Source: an uncultured Burkholderiales bacterium (GTDB taxonomy: Bacteria; Pseudomonadota; Gammaproteobacteria; Burkholderiales; Thiobacillaceae). From it: a stretch of 17,449 nucleotides of DNA. Under the pieces are notes generated by a model. That model searched no databases. It saw nothing but the letters and a program-made list of their open reading frames with translations, and was not told where the DNA came from. Positions 6,943 to 13,925 of this stretch are shown here, one piece after another. The stretch is taken from positions 1-17,449 of the forward strand of contig CALAMX010000024.1 of the NCBI GenBank assembly GCA_937925755.1, given 5' to 3'. A program made the translations under genes and the position numbers. Positions within the stretch are counted from its first letter, which is position 1, and each line of letters opens with the position of its first letter.

Positions 6943-7266
6943 ATGACCTACGTCGTCACCGAAAACTGCATCCAGTGCAAATACACCGATTGTGTGGACG
7001 TCTGCCCAGTGGATTGCTTCCATGAGGGCCCGAACTTCCTGGTCATCGATCCGGATGAGTGCATCGACTGCACGCTGTGCGTGGCCGAGTGTCCAGCCGA
7101 GGCCATCTTCGCCGAGGACGACGTACCCGATGATCAGCGCCACTTCATCGCGCTGAATGCCGAGCTGGCCAAGATTTGGCCGGTCATCGTCGAGAAGAAG
7201 GACCCTCTGCCCGACGCCGACGAGTGGAAAGGCAAGCCGGATAAGCTGAAGCTGCTGATCCGGTGA
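6943..7266 (+). CDS. fdxA: Seven-iron ferredoxin FdxA ([3Fe-4S][4Fe-4S])
   Basis: A 107-residue low-potential electron carrier closely like Azotobacter vinelandii ferredoxin I in length and sequence. Cysteines are at 9, 12, 17, 21, 25, 40, 43, 46 and 50. By analogy with AvFdI (one residue offset for the initiator Met), Cys9, Cys17 and Cys50 bind the 3Fe cluster and Cys21, Cys40, Cys43 and Cys46 the 4Fe cluster. The C-terminal part with NAELAKIWPVI and KKDPLPDADEW is typical of this type. The ATG at 6943 is chosen because GGGGAAGAAAGG lies just upstream and the family starts there; an upstream in-frame TTG at about 6895 would add 16 unrelated residues. The partner reductase is not visible here. 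Confidence 0.95.
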   Translation: MTYVVTENCIQCKYTDCVDVCPVDCFHEGPNFLVIDPDECIDCTLCVAECPAEAIFAEDDVPDDQRHFIALNAELAKIWPVIVEKKDPLPDADEWKGKPDKLKLLIR

Positions 7267-7455
7267 CCAAAGACTGGGGCTGCCGGATCGGGTATCCTCT
7301 ACGACACGGCATGTGTCATGCGCCTGAGGGACGCGGCCGAGGCCACTCCGAAAGGTGAAAACCTCAAGACCGTTCCCTCGCCCTCAACGCCTCCCCCAAT
7401 GAGAGAGGGGGCGACAAGAGTCTTTGCGCGACTTTCACGTGAACGGTGGGCTGAG

Positions 7456-7698
7456 TCTGAAAGCCGCAGTTGACCGTTTTTGCCATGTCGCAACGTCATG
7501 AATCCATTGCAGTGGGTGGCTTCGACACGGCCCACCACAGGGTGAGCACGCGCAGTAAACCCGTTTATTGGCCCTACGCCTACCCTTCGCTGCGCTGGGG
7601 ACCGGCACTGCCTGTTGTCCTACACTCTCGAGGAGGGCTGGTTGCATAAGAACCCCGCTCGAACCGCCCTTCGGGCCCGTTCAACTTCGATTTTTAGG
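7456..7698 (+). mobile_element. Short copy of an inverted-repeat (MITE-like) element, 243 bp
   Basis: The ends resemble each other in inverted orientation: AAAGCCGCAGTTGACC on the left and TCAACTTCGATTTTTAGG on the right. The right end differs at two bases from the 18-bp end of the longer copy at 16826-17371. Read on the + strand, this copy aligns with the reverse complement of the longer one: the 20-mer GCAACGTCATGAATCCATTG at 7489-7508 is exactly the complement of 17321-17340, and the block TTCGGGCCCGTTCAAC near the right end is also shared. It encodes no transposase, so movement would need one from elsewhere. No target duplication was found. Confidence 0.6.
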
Positions 7699-7713
7699 CG
7701 GACTGGGTCCTGC

Positions 7714-7736
7714 CGGCGCAGTGCACCGGCAGCGGA
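7714..7736. other. Hairpin downstream of nadA
   Basis: CTGCCGG and CCGGCAG form a 7-bp stem around a 9-base loop, 14 bases past the nadA stop. No T-run follows on either strand, so it is at best a weak transcript end or a 3' stabilising structure. Confidence 0.35.
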
Positions 7737-7749
7737 TAGTCCTCGGCTG

Positions 7750-8823
7750 TCACTCCGCGCTTCGCCCCAGCACCGGTATGGACTGCTGACTGGCGAACTC
7801 CAGCATGCGGTTGATGGAGCGCACCGCGCGGCGCCGGATGTCCTCGGGCACATGGATCTCGTTTTCCCCCGTCTCCAAGACATGCGCGAGCTTTCTGAGC
7901 CCGTTCATCGCCATCCACGGGCAGTGCGCACAGGACACGCAAGTCGCCCCTTTGCCGCCGGTTGGGGCCTCGATGAGCTGCTTGTGCGGGGCCACTTCAT
8001 GCATCTTGTGGAAGATGCCGATGTCGGTGGCGACGATGAAGCTCGGGTTGGGCATGGTCTCGACTGCCCGTATCAGTTGGGTGGTCGAGCCCACCACGTC
8101 GGCCATGGCGATGACCTCGGGTGGCGACTCGGGATGCACCAGGATGGCGGCCTCCGGGTGCAGGCGCTTGAGCTCGCGGATGCCGTCGGCCTTGAATTTC
8201 TCATGCACGACACAGGCGCCTTGCCACAACAGCATGTCTGCGCCCGTGACGTGTTGCACGTAGTGGCCTAGGTAGCGATCCGGTGCCCAGAGGATCTTCT
8301 CGCCCCGGTCCTTCAGGTGCTGCACCACGCGTACCGCAATGCTGGAGGTCACAACCCAGTCGGCGCGCGCCTTGACCGCCGCCGAGGTATTGGCATAAAC
8401 CACCACGGTGCGCTCAGGATGGGCATCGCAGAAAGGGATGAATTCCTCGGCCGGGCAGGACAGGTCGAGGGAGCATTCCGCGTTGAGATCAGGCATCAGC
8501 ACCCGCTTCTCCGGGTTCAGGATCTTGGCCGTCTCGCCCATGAAGCGCACCCCGGCGACCACCAGGGTGCTCGCCTTGGCGGCGTGACCAAAGCGGGCCA
8601 TCTCCAGGGAATCGGACACGCAGCCGCCGGTCTCCTCAGCCAGGCGCTGCAGATCGCTGGAGGTGTAGTAATGCGCGACCAGGATGGCGTCCTGTTCCTT
8701 GAGCAGATGTTTGATGCGGGCGACGAGCGCGGCGCGTTCGGCGTCCTCTAGCACCTCCTCGACGACGGGGGGGACGTCCGTGATCGGGTGCGCTGGCGGG
8801 ACGGGTGAGGCGATCGTGGTCAT
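7750..8823 (-). CDS. nadA: Quinolinate synthase NadA
   Basis: A 357-residue [4Fe-4S] enzyme that condenses iminoaspartate with dihydroxyacetone phosphate to quinolinate in NAD synthesis. The three cluster ligands expected from E. coli NadA are visible: Cys117 (NAEC), Cys204 (WQGAC) and Cys301, the last in a CVSCAHC (CxxCxxC) run. VAHYYTS near residue 49 and LMPDLNAECSLDLSCP are family motifs. Length is normal. Start ATG 8823 is the first in-frame ATG; its ribosome binding site is weak. Divergent from hda with 105 bp between starts. nadB and nadC are not in the window. Confidence 0.96.
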   Translation of the reverse strand: MTTIASPVPPAHPITDVPPVVEEVLEDAERAALVARIKHLLKEQDAILVAHYYTSSDLQRLAEETGGCVSDSLEMARFGHAAKASTLVVAGVRFMGETAKILNPEKRVLMPDLNAECSLDLSCPAEEFIPFCDAHPERTVVVYANTSAAVKARADWVVTSSIAVRVVQHLKDRGEKILWAPDRYLGHYVQHVTGADMLLWQGACVVHEKFKADGIRELKRLHPEAAILVHPESPPEVIAMADVVGSTTQLIRAVETMPNPSFIVATDIGIFHKMHEVAPHKQLIEAPTGGKGATCVSCAHCPWMAMNGLRKLAHVLETGENEIHVPEDIRRRAVRSINRMLEFASQQSIPVLGRSAE

Positions 8824-8912
8824 GAGCTTAAGGCTCGATCCGGGCGGATGAGCAATGGAAAGATAAACCTAAATAAGGCCTCACGACAGTGCCGTCAAGT
8901 GGCGTGCGCACT

Positions 8913-8921
8913 TGCTAGACT
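8913..8921 (+). promoter_or_regulatory. Candidate extended -10 promoter directly before hda
   Basis: TGC followed by TAGACT fits the extended -10 pattern TGnTATAAT at four of six -10 positions. Its end is 7 bases before the hda ATG, so the transcript would start at or beside the start codon. No clear -35 box was found at 16-18 bp spacing. Confidence 0.35.
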
Positions 8922-8928
8922 TGCACCC

Positions 8929-9597
8929 ATGCGCCAGTTGATCCTCGATCTGCGACCGAACGCCCCGCCCACGCTCGACAACTTCCTGCCCGCCGCCAAC
9001 TGGGAGGCACTACAGTGCCTGCGTGCGCTCGCCGCCGGCCGGGCGCCAGATGCGGTGATCTACCTGTGGGGGCCATCCGGCTCGGGCAAGACGCATCTGT
9101 TGCGGGCGAGTGTCGCCGCCTGTATCCAGCGTGGCGACTCCGCGCAGTATGTTGCCACGGGGCAGACGCTGCCGCCCATGCGACCTGCGCTCTTGGCGGT
9201 GGACGACGTGCAGAAGCTGGACATGCCGCGCCAGGTCGAGCTGTTCAACGCCATCAATGCGGCACGGGAGGATGGCGGGGTCGTGCTGGCCGCGGGTGAT
9301 GTCCCGCCCGGACGCTTGGCCCTGCGCCCGGACCTCGCAACACGGCTCGCCTGGGGGCTGGTCTATGCCTTAAGCCCCCTGGGCGATGCGGACAAGCTCA
9401 TGGCCCTGACCGAACGCGCCCAGGCACGCGGTATGACGTTGCCGGCGGAGGTGGCGCGTTATCTGCTGACCCACTGCCGGCGCGACCTGCCCCACCTGCT
9501 GGCCCTGGTGGATGCCCTGGATGAGTATTCGCTCAGCCTGCGACGACCCGTGACCGTCACACTGCTCAAAAGCATGTTGCAAGGCAGCGAGGTCTGA
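8929..9597 (+). CDS. hda: DnaA inactivator Hda
   Basis: A 222-residue AAA+ DnaA paralogue that works with the DNA-bound sliding clamp to make DnaA hydrolyse ATP, which prevents re-initiation of replication. The N-terminal clamp-binding motif QLILDL (3-8) is present. Walker A is GPSGSGKT at 48-55 and the Walker B region is LLAVDDVQKL at 88-97; the likely arginine finger is in LATRLAWG (Arg139). It lacks the DNA-binding domain IV of DnaA, as expected. ATG 8929 is chosen because the clamp motif begins right after it, although no ribosome binding site precedes it. The next gene overlaps its stop by one base. Confidence 0.9.
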   Translation: MRQLILDLRPNAPPTLDNFLPAANWEALQCLRALAAGRAPDAVIYLWGPSGSGKTHLLRASVAACIQRGDSAQYVATGQTLPPMRPALLAVDDVQKLDMPRQVELFNAINAAREDGGVVLAAGDVPPGRLALRPDLATRLAWGLVYALSPLGDADKLMALTERAQARGMTLPAEVARYLLTHCRRDLPHLLALVDALDEYSLSLRRPVTVTLLKSMLQGSEV

Positions 9598-10664
9598 TGC
9601 ACCTGCTCGTCTGCATCAGTCATCACGGACGCGGCCACTTGGCGCAGACGGCGCCGGTGTTGAACGCCTTGCATACACGTCTGCCCCGGTTGCGTCTGAG
9701 CGTGCGCTCGGCCCTGCCGCACGCAGTCCTTGCCGAGCGCATCCGCGCCCCTTTCTCACACTGGCCGCAAGCAGCAGACTGCGGCTTCGTCATGCACGAC
9801 GCCCTGCGCCTCGATGTGGAGGCGAGCCTGCGAGAGCACCTCGCCTTTCATGCCGACTGGTCCGCGCGTGTCGCCGCCGAGGCCGATGCCTTGCGCCGTG
9901 CGGGCGTGGACGCCGTGCTGAGCAATGTCGCCTATCTGCCACTGGCCGCGGCGCGCTCTGCTGGCCTGCCTGCCGTGGCCCTGTGTTCACTCAACTGGCT
10001 GGACATCTTTCGCCACTATCTGGGCGGACGCGCCGAAGCGGGGGCCATCCTCGCCGATATGCGGGCGGCCTATGCCAGCGCGCTGTGCTTTCTGCAGCCA
10101 CAGCCCGCCATGCCCATGCCCGATCTGAAAAACACCCGGCCCATCCCGCCGGTGGCCGAGCTGGGACGGTGTCGGCGTGAGGAACTCGCCCGGCAACTCG
10201 GCCTCGCGACAGATGACCGTTTGGTGCTGCTGGGCATGGGCGGCATCGGCTACCGCCTGAAGGGCGAGGGATGGGCCGGCAATGGGGCGATCCACTGGTT
10301 GGTGCCGGATGACTGGCCCAGCGGGCCCCGAGTGCATCGGTTCGTCACGACCAGGATGCCTTTTGCCGATCTGCTCGTTTCCTGCGATGCGGTGGTAACC
10401 AAGCCTGGTTATGGCACCTTCGTCGAGGCCGCGGCCGCCGGTGTCCCGGTCGTGTATCTGCTGCGGCCGGACTGGCCGGAGACTCCCTGGCTCACGCATT
10501 GGCTGCACCGTCATACCCGTGCGGCTAAGATCGACGAGGCGGCGCTGCAGGCGGGACGGGTGGTCGAGACCCTGGAAAGCCTCTGGATGCAACCGGCGCC
10601 GCCCCCCGTGCACTGCGAGGGGGCAACTAAGGCAGCGAGCCTACTGCTCGAACTTCTGGATTGA
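9597..10664 (+). CDS. GT-B-fold glycosyltransferase-like protein
   Basis: A 355-residue protein with the plan of GT-B glycosyltransferases (MurG/GT28-like and related kinase-associated domains). The N-terminal half starts MHLLVCISHHGRGHLAQTAPVL, with a glycine/histidine-rich loop (9-14). The C-terminal half carries GMGGIGYR (213-220) and VTKPGYGTFVEAAAAGVPVVYL (268-289), the nucleotide-sugar binding type of motif. No signal peptide or membrane segment is seen, so it should be cytoplasmic. Its ATG overlaps the hda TGA (TGATG), which suggests translational coupling. The sugar donor and acceptor cannot be told; it could also be a non-catalytic member. It converges with the thioredoxin gene downstream, 24 bp away. 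Confidence 0.7.
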   Translation: MHLLVCISHHGRGHLAQTAPVLNALHTRLPRLRLSVRSALPHAVLAERIRAPFSHWPQAADCGFVMHDALRLDVEASLREHLAFHADWSARVAAEADALRRAGVDAVLSNVAYLPLAAARSAGLPAVALCSLNWLDIFRHYLGGRAEAGAILADMRAAYASALCFLQPQPAMPMPDLKNTRPIPPVAELGRCRREELARQLGLATDDRLVLLGMGGIGYRLKGEGWAGNGAIHWLVPDDWPSGPRVHRFVTTRMPFADLLVSCDAVVTKPGYGTFVEAAAAGVPVVYLLRPDWPETPWLTHWLHRHTRAAKIDEAALQAGRVVETLESLWMQPAPPPVHCEGATKAASLLLELLD

Positions 10665-10688
10665 GGCGCTGTGGTACTGCCCGCGGGC

Positions 10689-11063
10689 TCAGCCGTTGGC
10701 CTGCTGCTGCTCTCTGGCGATCTCCTCGTGCACCTTGGCCATGTCCAGTTCTCGCGCGCGGGCGATCAGGTCATCCAAGGCGCTGGCGGGTAGCGCGCCA
10801 GGCTGGGCGTAGATGATCACCTTCTCCCGGAAGATCATCAGGGTCGGGATGGAGCGGATCTGGAAGTGTGCGGCCAGGGCCTGCTCCTCCTCGGTGTTGA
10901 CCTTGGCGAAAACGATGTCGGGGTATTTCTCCGAGGCGGCCTCGAAGACCGGCGCGAAACCTCGGCAGGGACCACACCACGGCGCCCAGAAGTCGACGAT
11001 GACGAAATCGTTGTTGAGTACGGTCTGTTCGAAGTTTTCTTGGGTGAGTTCGATGACGGCCAT
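10689..11063 (-). CDS. Second thioredoxin-family protein
   Basis: A 124-residue cytoplasmic thioredoxin-fold protein with WCGPC (Cys30, Cys33) and SIPTLMIF with the cis-proline at 73. It has an extra charged C-terminal stretch after the fold (about 105-124, ending EEIAREQQQANG), which plain TrxA lacks. Identity to the trxA product at 6408-6734 is visibly limited outside the motifs, so it is a separate paralogue and not a recent copy. AAGGA 8-12 bases before ATG 11063 supports the start. It does not carry the zinc-binding N-terminus of TrxC nor the TPR region of CnoX/YbbN. Likely a general disulfide reductase; the substrate is unknown. Confidence 0.88.
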   Translation of the reverse strand: MAVIELTQENFEQTVLNNDFVIVDFWAPWCGPCRGFAPVFEAASEKYPDIVFAKVNTEEEQALAAHFQIRSIPTLMIFREKVIIYAQPGALPASALDDLIARARELDMAKVHEEIAREQQQANG

Positions 11064-11191
11064 GGCGTGATTCCTTGTCAGTGATGGGAGACAGACGCGC
11101 CGCGGTCATGGGGGTGGTGTCAGACCTGCGGGCGAACCGGCAGATGGATCGGTCGGCAAACAAAGAAAGTTGGCGAATACGATGGGCGAAC

Positions 11192-11215
11192 AAAAAGCCG
11201 ACCCTAGGGTCGGCT
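11192..11215 (-). terminator. Rho-independent terminator
   Basis: On the - strand the perfect 20-base palindrome AGCCGACCCTAGGGTCGGCT (11196-11215) is followed directly by TTTT (11195-11192). This is a textbook intrinsic terminator, placed 40 bases after the stop of the 82-residue gene on the same strand and before the thioredoxin gene. Confidence 0.85.
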
Positions 11216-11218
11216 TGC

Positions 11219-11242
11219 GGATGATATCACGGATGATATCAC
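11219..11242. repeat. Two direct repeats of GGATGATATCAC
   Basis: The 12-mer GGATGATATCAC occurs twice with no gap (11219-11230 and 11231-11242). Each holds the palindrome TGATATCA. The pair lies between the stop codon of the 82-residue gene and its terminator. Confidence 0.85.
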
Positions 11243-11255
11243 GTCCGGACCGTCT

Positions 11256-11504
11256 TTACCCCGCCGGCAGCAGGCGGGAACGGGTCTCCCCCGCGTGTCT
11301 CCAGAGGTTGTGGCTCACCTTGAGATTGGCCTTGACCTCGGCACGGTTGACCGCGGCGATGAGGTCGGTGGCGAGCGCCCTGGCCTGGCTGGGGGTGAGC
11401 AACAGGGAATCGACACCGGCCCGCCCTAGCGTGATCGAGATACGCTCCTGCCCGTCTTCGGTCGTCATCAATGCAACGTGCACCTGCCGCTCCTGAGATG
11501 ACAT
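11256..11504 (-). CDS. Small protein of unknown function (82 aa)
   Basis: I do not recognise a named family. The 82-residue product begins MSSQERQVHVALMTTEDGQE, has a beta-rich first half and an amphipathic helix at about 39-58 (SQARALATDLIAAVNRAEVK), and ends in NLWRHAGETRSRLLPAG. It has no signal peptide, membrane segment or cysteine. The ATG at 11504 is preferred because GGGAGAG stands about 6-12 bases upstream; a longer frame to 11666 lacks a site and looks non-coding. A strong terminator follows. This support, plus coding-like codon use, makes it a real gene. It lies between the thioredoxin gene and the histone-like gene on the same strand. Confidence 0.75.
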   Translation of the reverse strand: MSSQERQVHVALMTTEDGQERISITLGRAGVDSLLLTPSQARALATDLIAAVNRAEVKANLKVSHNLWRHAGETRSRLLPAG

Positions 11505-11670
11505 GCTTCTCTCCCTTCTGTCGATCTGAATGCTGTGTTTGCAGCTGGGGATGAGCACGAAACATGCCAGAGGTTTGTTGGATGGCATGCTGCGCAAGTG
11601 CCTATTGGAGCAGGGGCATTTGAAAAATTGATGAATTGGCGGCGCATCAGTCCGCTGTAGTCTCAACAGG

Positions 11671-11690
11671 CCTGTCGGGATTTCGACAGG
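11671..11690. other. Hairpin between the H1-like gene and the 82-aa gene
   Basis: CCTGTCG and CGACAGG pair over a 6-base loop (GGATTT), 57 bases past the stop of the H1-like gene. No T-run follows, so it is a weak candidate for a transcript end. The rest of the 242-bp gap (11505-11746) shows nothing clear. Confidence 0.35.
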
Positions 11691-11746
11691 TTGACTCGGA
11701 TACGAGGCTGGAGATGTTCCTGCCCCGTTTCACGTGGGCCTGGGGA

Positions 11747-12322
11747 TCAGGCGCTGGCCTTCTTGCTCGACGCCTTGGCAGCCGTGGCCGGCTTGGCCGC
11801 AGCGGCCTGGGCCGGGGCCTTCTTGACAGCGGTCTTTGCCGCGGCGGTCTTGCTGGTCGCGGACTTGGCCACAGCCGTCTTCGCCGCCGGCGCTGCCTTG
11901 CTGGCAGTGGTCTTCGCCAGCGTGGCGGCCTTGGTGGTCGTCTTCTTCACCGCAGTGGCTGGTTGGGCAGCCTTGGCAGGAGTCTTTTTCGTCGTGGTGG
12001 CTTTGGCGACCGGTGCTGCAGCGGTCATCTTGGCGGTGCTCGCCTTGGGCGCTGCGTCGGTCTTGGTGGTGGTCGTCTTTGTGGCCGTCTTCTTCACCGC
12101 AGTGCTCTTGGCCGCGCTCCCCGTGGCCGCAGCCTTCTTCGACGCTGTCGCGGCGCTCGTTTTGGCCGTCGTGGCTCTGGCGGCCGTGGTCTTGGCGGTC
12201 GTCTTCTTTACTGCAGTGCTCTTGGTCGCAGCGGTCGCGGCCGGTGTGGCGACCGCTGCGGGAGCGGCGGATTTACGGGCGCTGGACTTCTTGGCGGGGC
12301 TGGCGGACTTGGCTGCGGGCAT
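11747..12322 (-). CDS. Histone H1-like Lys/Ala-rich protein
   Basis: A 191-residue protein made almost entirely of Ala, Lys, Thr, Ser and Pro, with many repeats of the type AVKKT, TTKAA and KTTAAK. It resembles the C-terminal tail of eukaryotic H1 and the bacterial H1-like proteins (AlgP/AlgR3-type, BpH1-type), which bind and condense DNA and are often variable in length between strains. It has no globular domain, tryptophan or cysteine. The start is ATG 12322 (MPAAKSASPAKK), which has AAAGGAG about 7-13 bases upstream; an in-frame GTG/ATG further up would add residues unlike the rest. The opposite strand has long open frames only because of the Ala/Lys codon pattern. Role in DNA is inferred from composition. 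Confidence 0.85.
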   Translation of the reverse strand: MPAAKSASPAKKSSARKSAAPAAVATPAATAATKSTAVKKTTAKTTAARATTAKTSAATASKKAAATGSAAKSTAVKKTATKTTTTKTDAAPKASTAKMTAAAPVAKATTTKKTPAKAAQPATAVKKTTTKAATLAKTTASKAAPAAKTAVAKSATSKTAAAKTAVKKAPAQAAAAKPATAAKASSKKASA

Positions 12323-12406
12323 CTCACACTCCTTTGATGGCGGCCCTGGTGAGGCCAAAAATCCTTGCAGTTCAAGGGATTCCGCGCGATCTTGCGCGTT
12401 GGACTA

Positions 12407-12412
12407 ATTCTA
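12407..12412 (-). promoter_or_regulatory. Candidate -10 box of the H1-like gene
   Basis: TAGAAT on the - strand matches TATAAT at five of six positions and lies 84 bases before the start codon, just past the lysA terminator T-run. No good -35 box was found at normal spacing. Confidence 0.35.
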
Positions 12413-12416
12413 GAAC

Positions 12417-12461
12417 AAAAAATTGCGCGTAATGCAAGTATCGATGCGCCTCACGCGCAAA
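12417..12461 (-). terminator. Candidate rho-independent terminator of lptM-lysA
   Basis: On the - strand TTGCGCGT (12454-12461) pairs with ACGCGCAA (12423-12430), followed by TTTTTT (12422-12417). The stem is 8 bp and GC-rich, but the loop is long (23 bases). It lies about 33 bases past the lysA stop. A short CCCCG-CAT-CGGGG hairpin (12467-12479) stands just before it. Confidence 0.6.
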
Positions 12462-12493
12462 TATCCCCGATGCGGGGTCATTGGCGCGTGGTT

Positions 12494-13738
12494 TCAGGGC
12501 AACAGTCGCTCGCCGGCGAATAGGGCGGCAACGCGCTCGCGCTCGCGCACCAGGTGGGAGGCCGAGCCGTCGACGACGACCTCGGCGGCGCGCGGACGGG
12601 TGTTGTAGTTGGAGCTCATGCTCATGCCGTAGGCACCAGCGGAGGCGATGGCGAGGAGGTCTCCCGCAGCGAGGGCGAGGTCGCGGTCGCGGGCGAGGAA
12701 GTCACCGCTCTCGCAGATCGGACCGACGATCTGGTAGCGCCGTGTGACACCGCTGTGTAAGCGCACGGGCTGGACATCGTGCCAGGCGTCGTAGAGCGAG
12801 GGCCGCATAAGATCGTTCATGGCCGCATCCACGATGGCGAAGTCACGTGCCTCGCCATGTTTGAGGTAGAGCACACGGGTGAGGAGGATGCCGGCATTGG
12901 CCACGAGCGAACGGCCCGGCTCGACGATCAAGCGTTCGGCTCGGCCCGCCAACTGGTCGAGCAGCACCTGGACGTAATCGCTGACCGCCGGGGCAGCCTC
13001 ATGCCCATAGCGTACCCCCAGGCCGCCGCCCATGTCGATGTGCTCTAGGTGGATCCCTGCCGTCGCCAGACGGTCGACCAAGGCGAGGATGCGCGCCAGG
13101 GCCTGGGCGAAGGGTTCGGTGTCGAGGAGCTGCGAGCCGATGTGGCAGTCGATGCCGGTCACCTGCAGGTGGGGCATATGCGCCGCCTCGAGGTAGAGGC
13201 GGTGCGCCTCGGCATAAGGGATGCCGAATTTGCTCTCCTTGAGGCCGGTGGCGATGTAGGGATGGGTGCGCGCGTCGACGTCTGGGTTGACCCGCAGCGA
13301 CACCCGCGCGCGCCGGCCCATCTGGCCGGCCACCCGATCGAGCTGCCCGAGCTCGGCAGCGGATTCGACGTTGAAGCAGAGGATGTCGGCCTTGAGCGCG
13401 GCGCGCATCTCCGCTTCGGTCTTGCCCACGCCGGAGAAGACCACCTTGTGCGGGTCACCGCCAGCGGCCAGCACGCGCGCGAGTTCGCCACCGGAGACGA
13501 TGTCGAAGCCAGCGCCCAGGCGGGCGAAGAGGTTGAGTACGGCGAGGTTGGAATTCGCCTTGACGGCGTAACAGATCAGGTGCGGGTGGCCGGCCAGGGC
13601 CTGCGCATAGGCCTGATACGCAGCCTCCAGGGCAGCGCGGGAATAGACATAGGTGGGCGTGCCATGGACACGGGCGATCTCATCCAAGGCGACGCCCTCC
13701 ATGTGCAGGACGCCATCGACGCGGGCGAGGGGGGTCAT
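12494..13738 (-). CDS. lysA: Diaminopimelate decarboxylase
   Basis: A 414-residue PLP enzyme that decarboxylates meso-diaminopimelate to L-lysine, the last step of lysine synthesis. The PLP lysine is Lys60 in CYAVKANSN. Other family motifs are GFDIVSGGEL, HIGSQ, the phosphate-binding MGGGLGVRY, VEPGRSLVANAG and the active-site CESGDFLA of the dimer partner. Near the end, AYGMSMSSNYNTRPRAAEV is standard. Length is normal. The ATG at 13738 overlaps the lptM stop (ATGA), so the two are translationally coupled. A hairpin and T-run follow the gene. Confidence 0.97.
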   Translation of the reverse strand: MTPLARVDGVLHMEGVALDEIARVHGTPTYVYSRAALEAAYQAYAQALAGHPHLICYAVKANSNLAVLNLFARLGAGFDIVSGGELARVLAAGGDPHKVVFSGVGKTEAEMRAALKADILCFNVESAAELGQLDRVAGQMGRRARVSLRVNPDVDARTHPYIATGLKESKFGIPYAEAHRLYLEAAHMPHLQVTGIDCHIGSQLLDTEPFAQALARILALVDRLATAGIHLEHIDMGGGLGVRYGHEAAPAVSDYVQVLLDQLAGRAERLIVEPGRSLVANAGILLTRVLYLKHGEARDFAIVDAAMNDLMRPSLYDAWHDVQPVRLHSGVTRRYQIVGPICESGDFLARDRDLALAAGDLLAIASAGAYGMSMSSNYNTRPRAAEVVVDGSASHLVRERERVAALFAGERLLP

Positions 13739-13860
13739 CGGCTCGGTGCTGTCGTGCCAGAAGGGGCTTGCGGCGACGGTTCAGGCAGATAAAGGGCGCC
13801 TTTCTTGCCACAGCCGCTGGCAGCGAGCAGCAGCGTCAACACGAGGATTTTCAAGCGCAT
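13735..13860 (-). CDS. lptM: LPS assembly lipoprotein LptM (YifL)
   Basis: A 41-residue lipoprotein, short enough to be missed by length cutoffs. It starts MRLKILVLTLLL, has a lipobox LAASGC with the lipidated Cys17, and continues GKKGALYLPEP, the signature of the LptM/YifL family (GxKGPLYxP). LptM binds the LptD-LptE translocon in the outer membrane and aids its disulfide maturation (known from E. coli). Its position just before lysA, overlapping it as ATGA, is the usual one in gamma- and betaproteobacteria. The ATG is at 13860; no strong ribosome binding site is visible. It diverges from cyaY across 65 bp. Confidence 0.92.
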   Translation of the reverse strand: MRLKILVLTLLLAASGCGKKGALYLPEPSPQAPSGTTAPSR

Positions 13861-13925
13861 TGGGGCAGGTCAGAATATTGCAAGCGTGGCCGCAATGACC
13901 ACAGAGTCTAACATGGGGGCAGCTT

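Larger units (their letters stand above)
7267..7749. other. fdxA-nadA gap with repeats, no gene
   Basis: A 483-bp gap between convergent genes. It holds a palindromic low-complexity stretch around 7376-7412 (CCCTCGCCCTC, then CTCCCCCAATGAGAGAGGGG), of the type found as dispersed repeats in many proteobacteria, an inverted-repeat element (7456-7698), and a hairpin near the nadA stop. Open frames here show no family features and appear to be chance. Confidence 0.7.

Noticed and set aside
7376..7412. CCCTCGCCCTC/AGAGAGGGG stretch as a terminator of fdxA
   Set aside because: More than 100 bp past the stop, imperfect pairing and no T-run; it fits a common dispersed palindromic repeat better.
7615..8271. 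218-codon + strand frame over the gap and nadA
   Set aside because: It is antisense to nadA, which has intact Fe-S ligands and full family length; the product has no recognisable domain.
11691..12407. Long + strand open frames predicting a very hydrophobic protein rich in Val, Leu and Ala
   Set aside because: They are the mirror of the Lys/Ala/Thr codons of the H1-like gene on the other strand, which has a strong ribosome binding site and a family-like composition.
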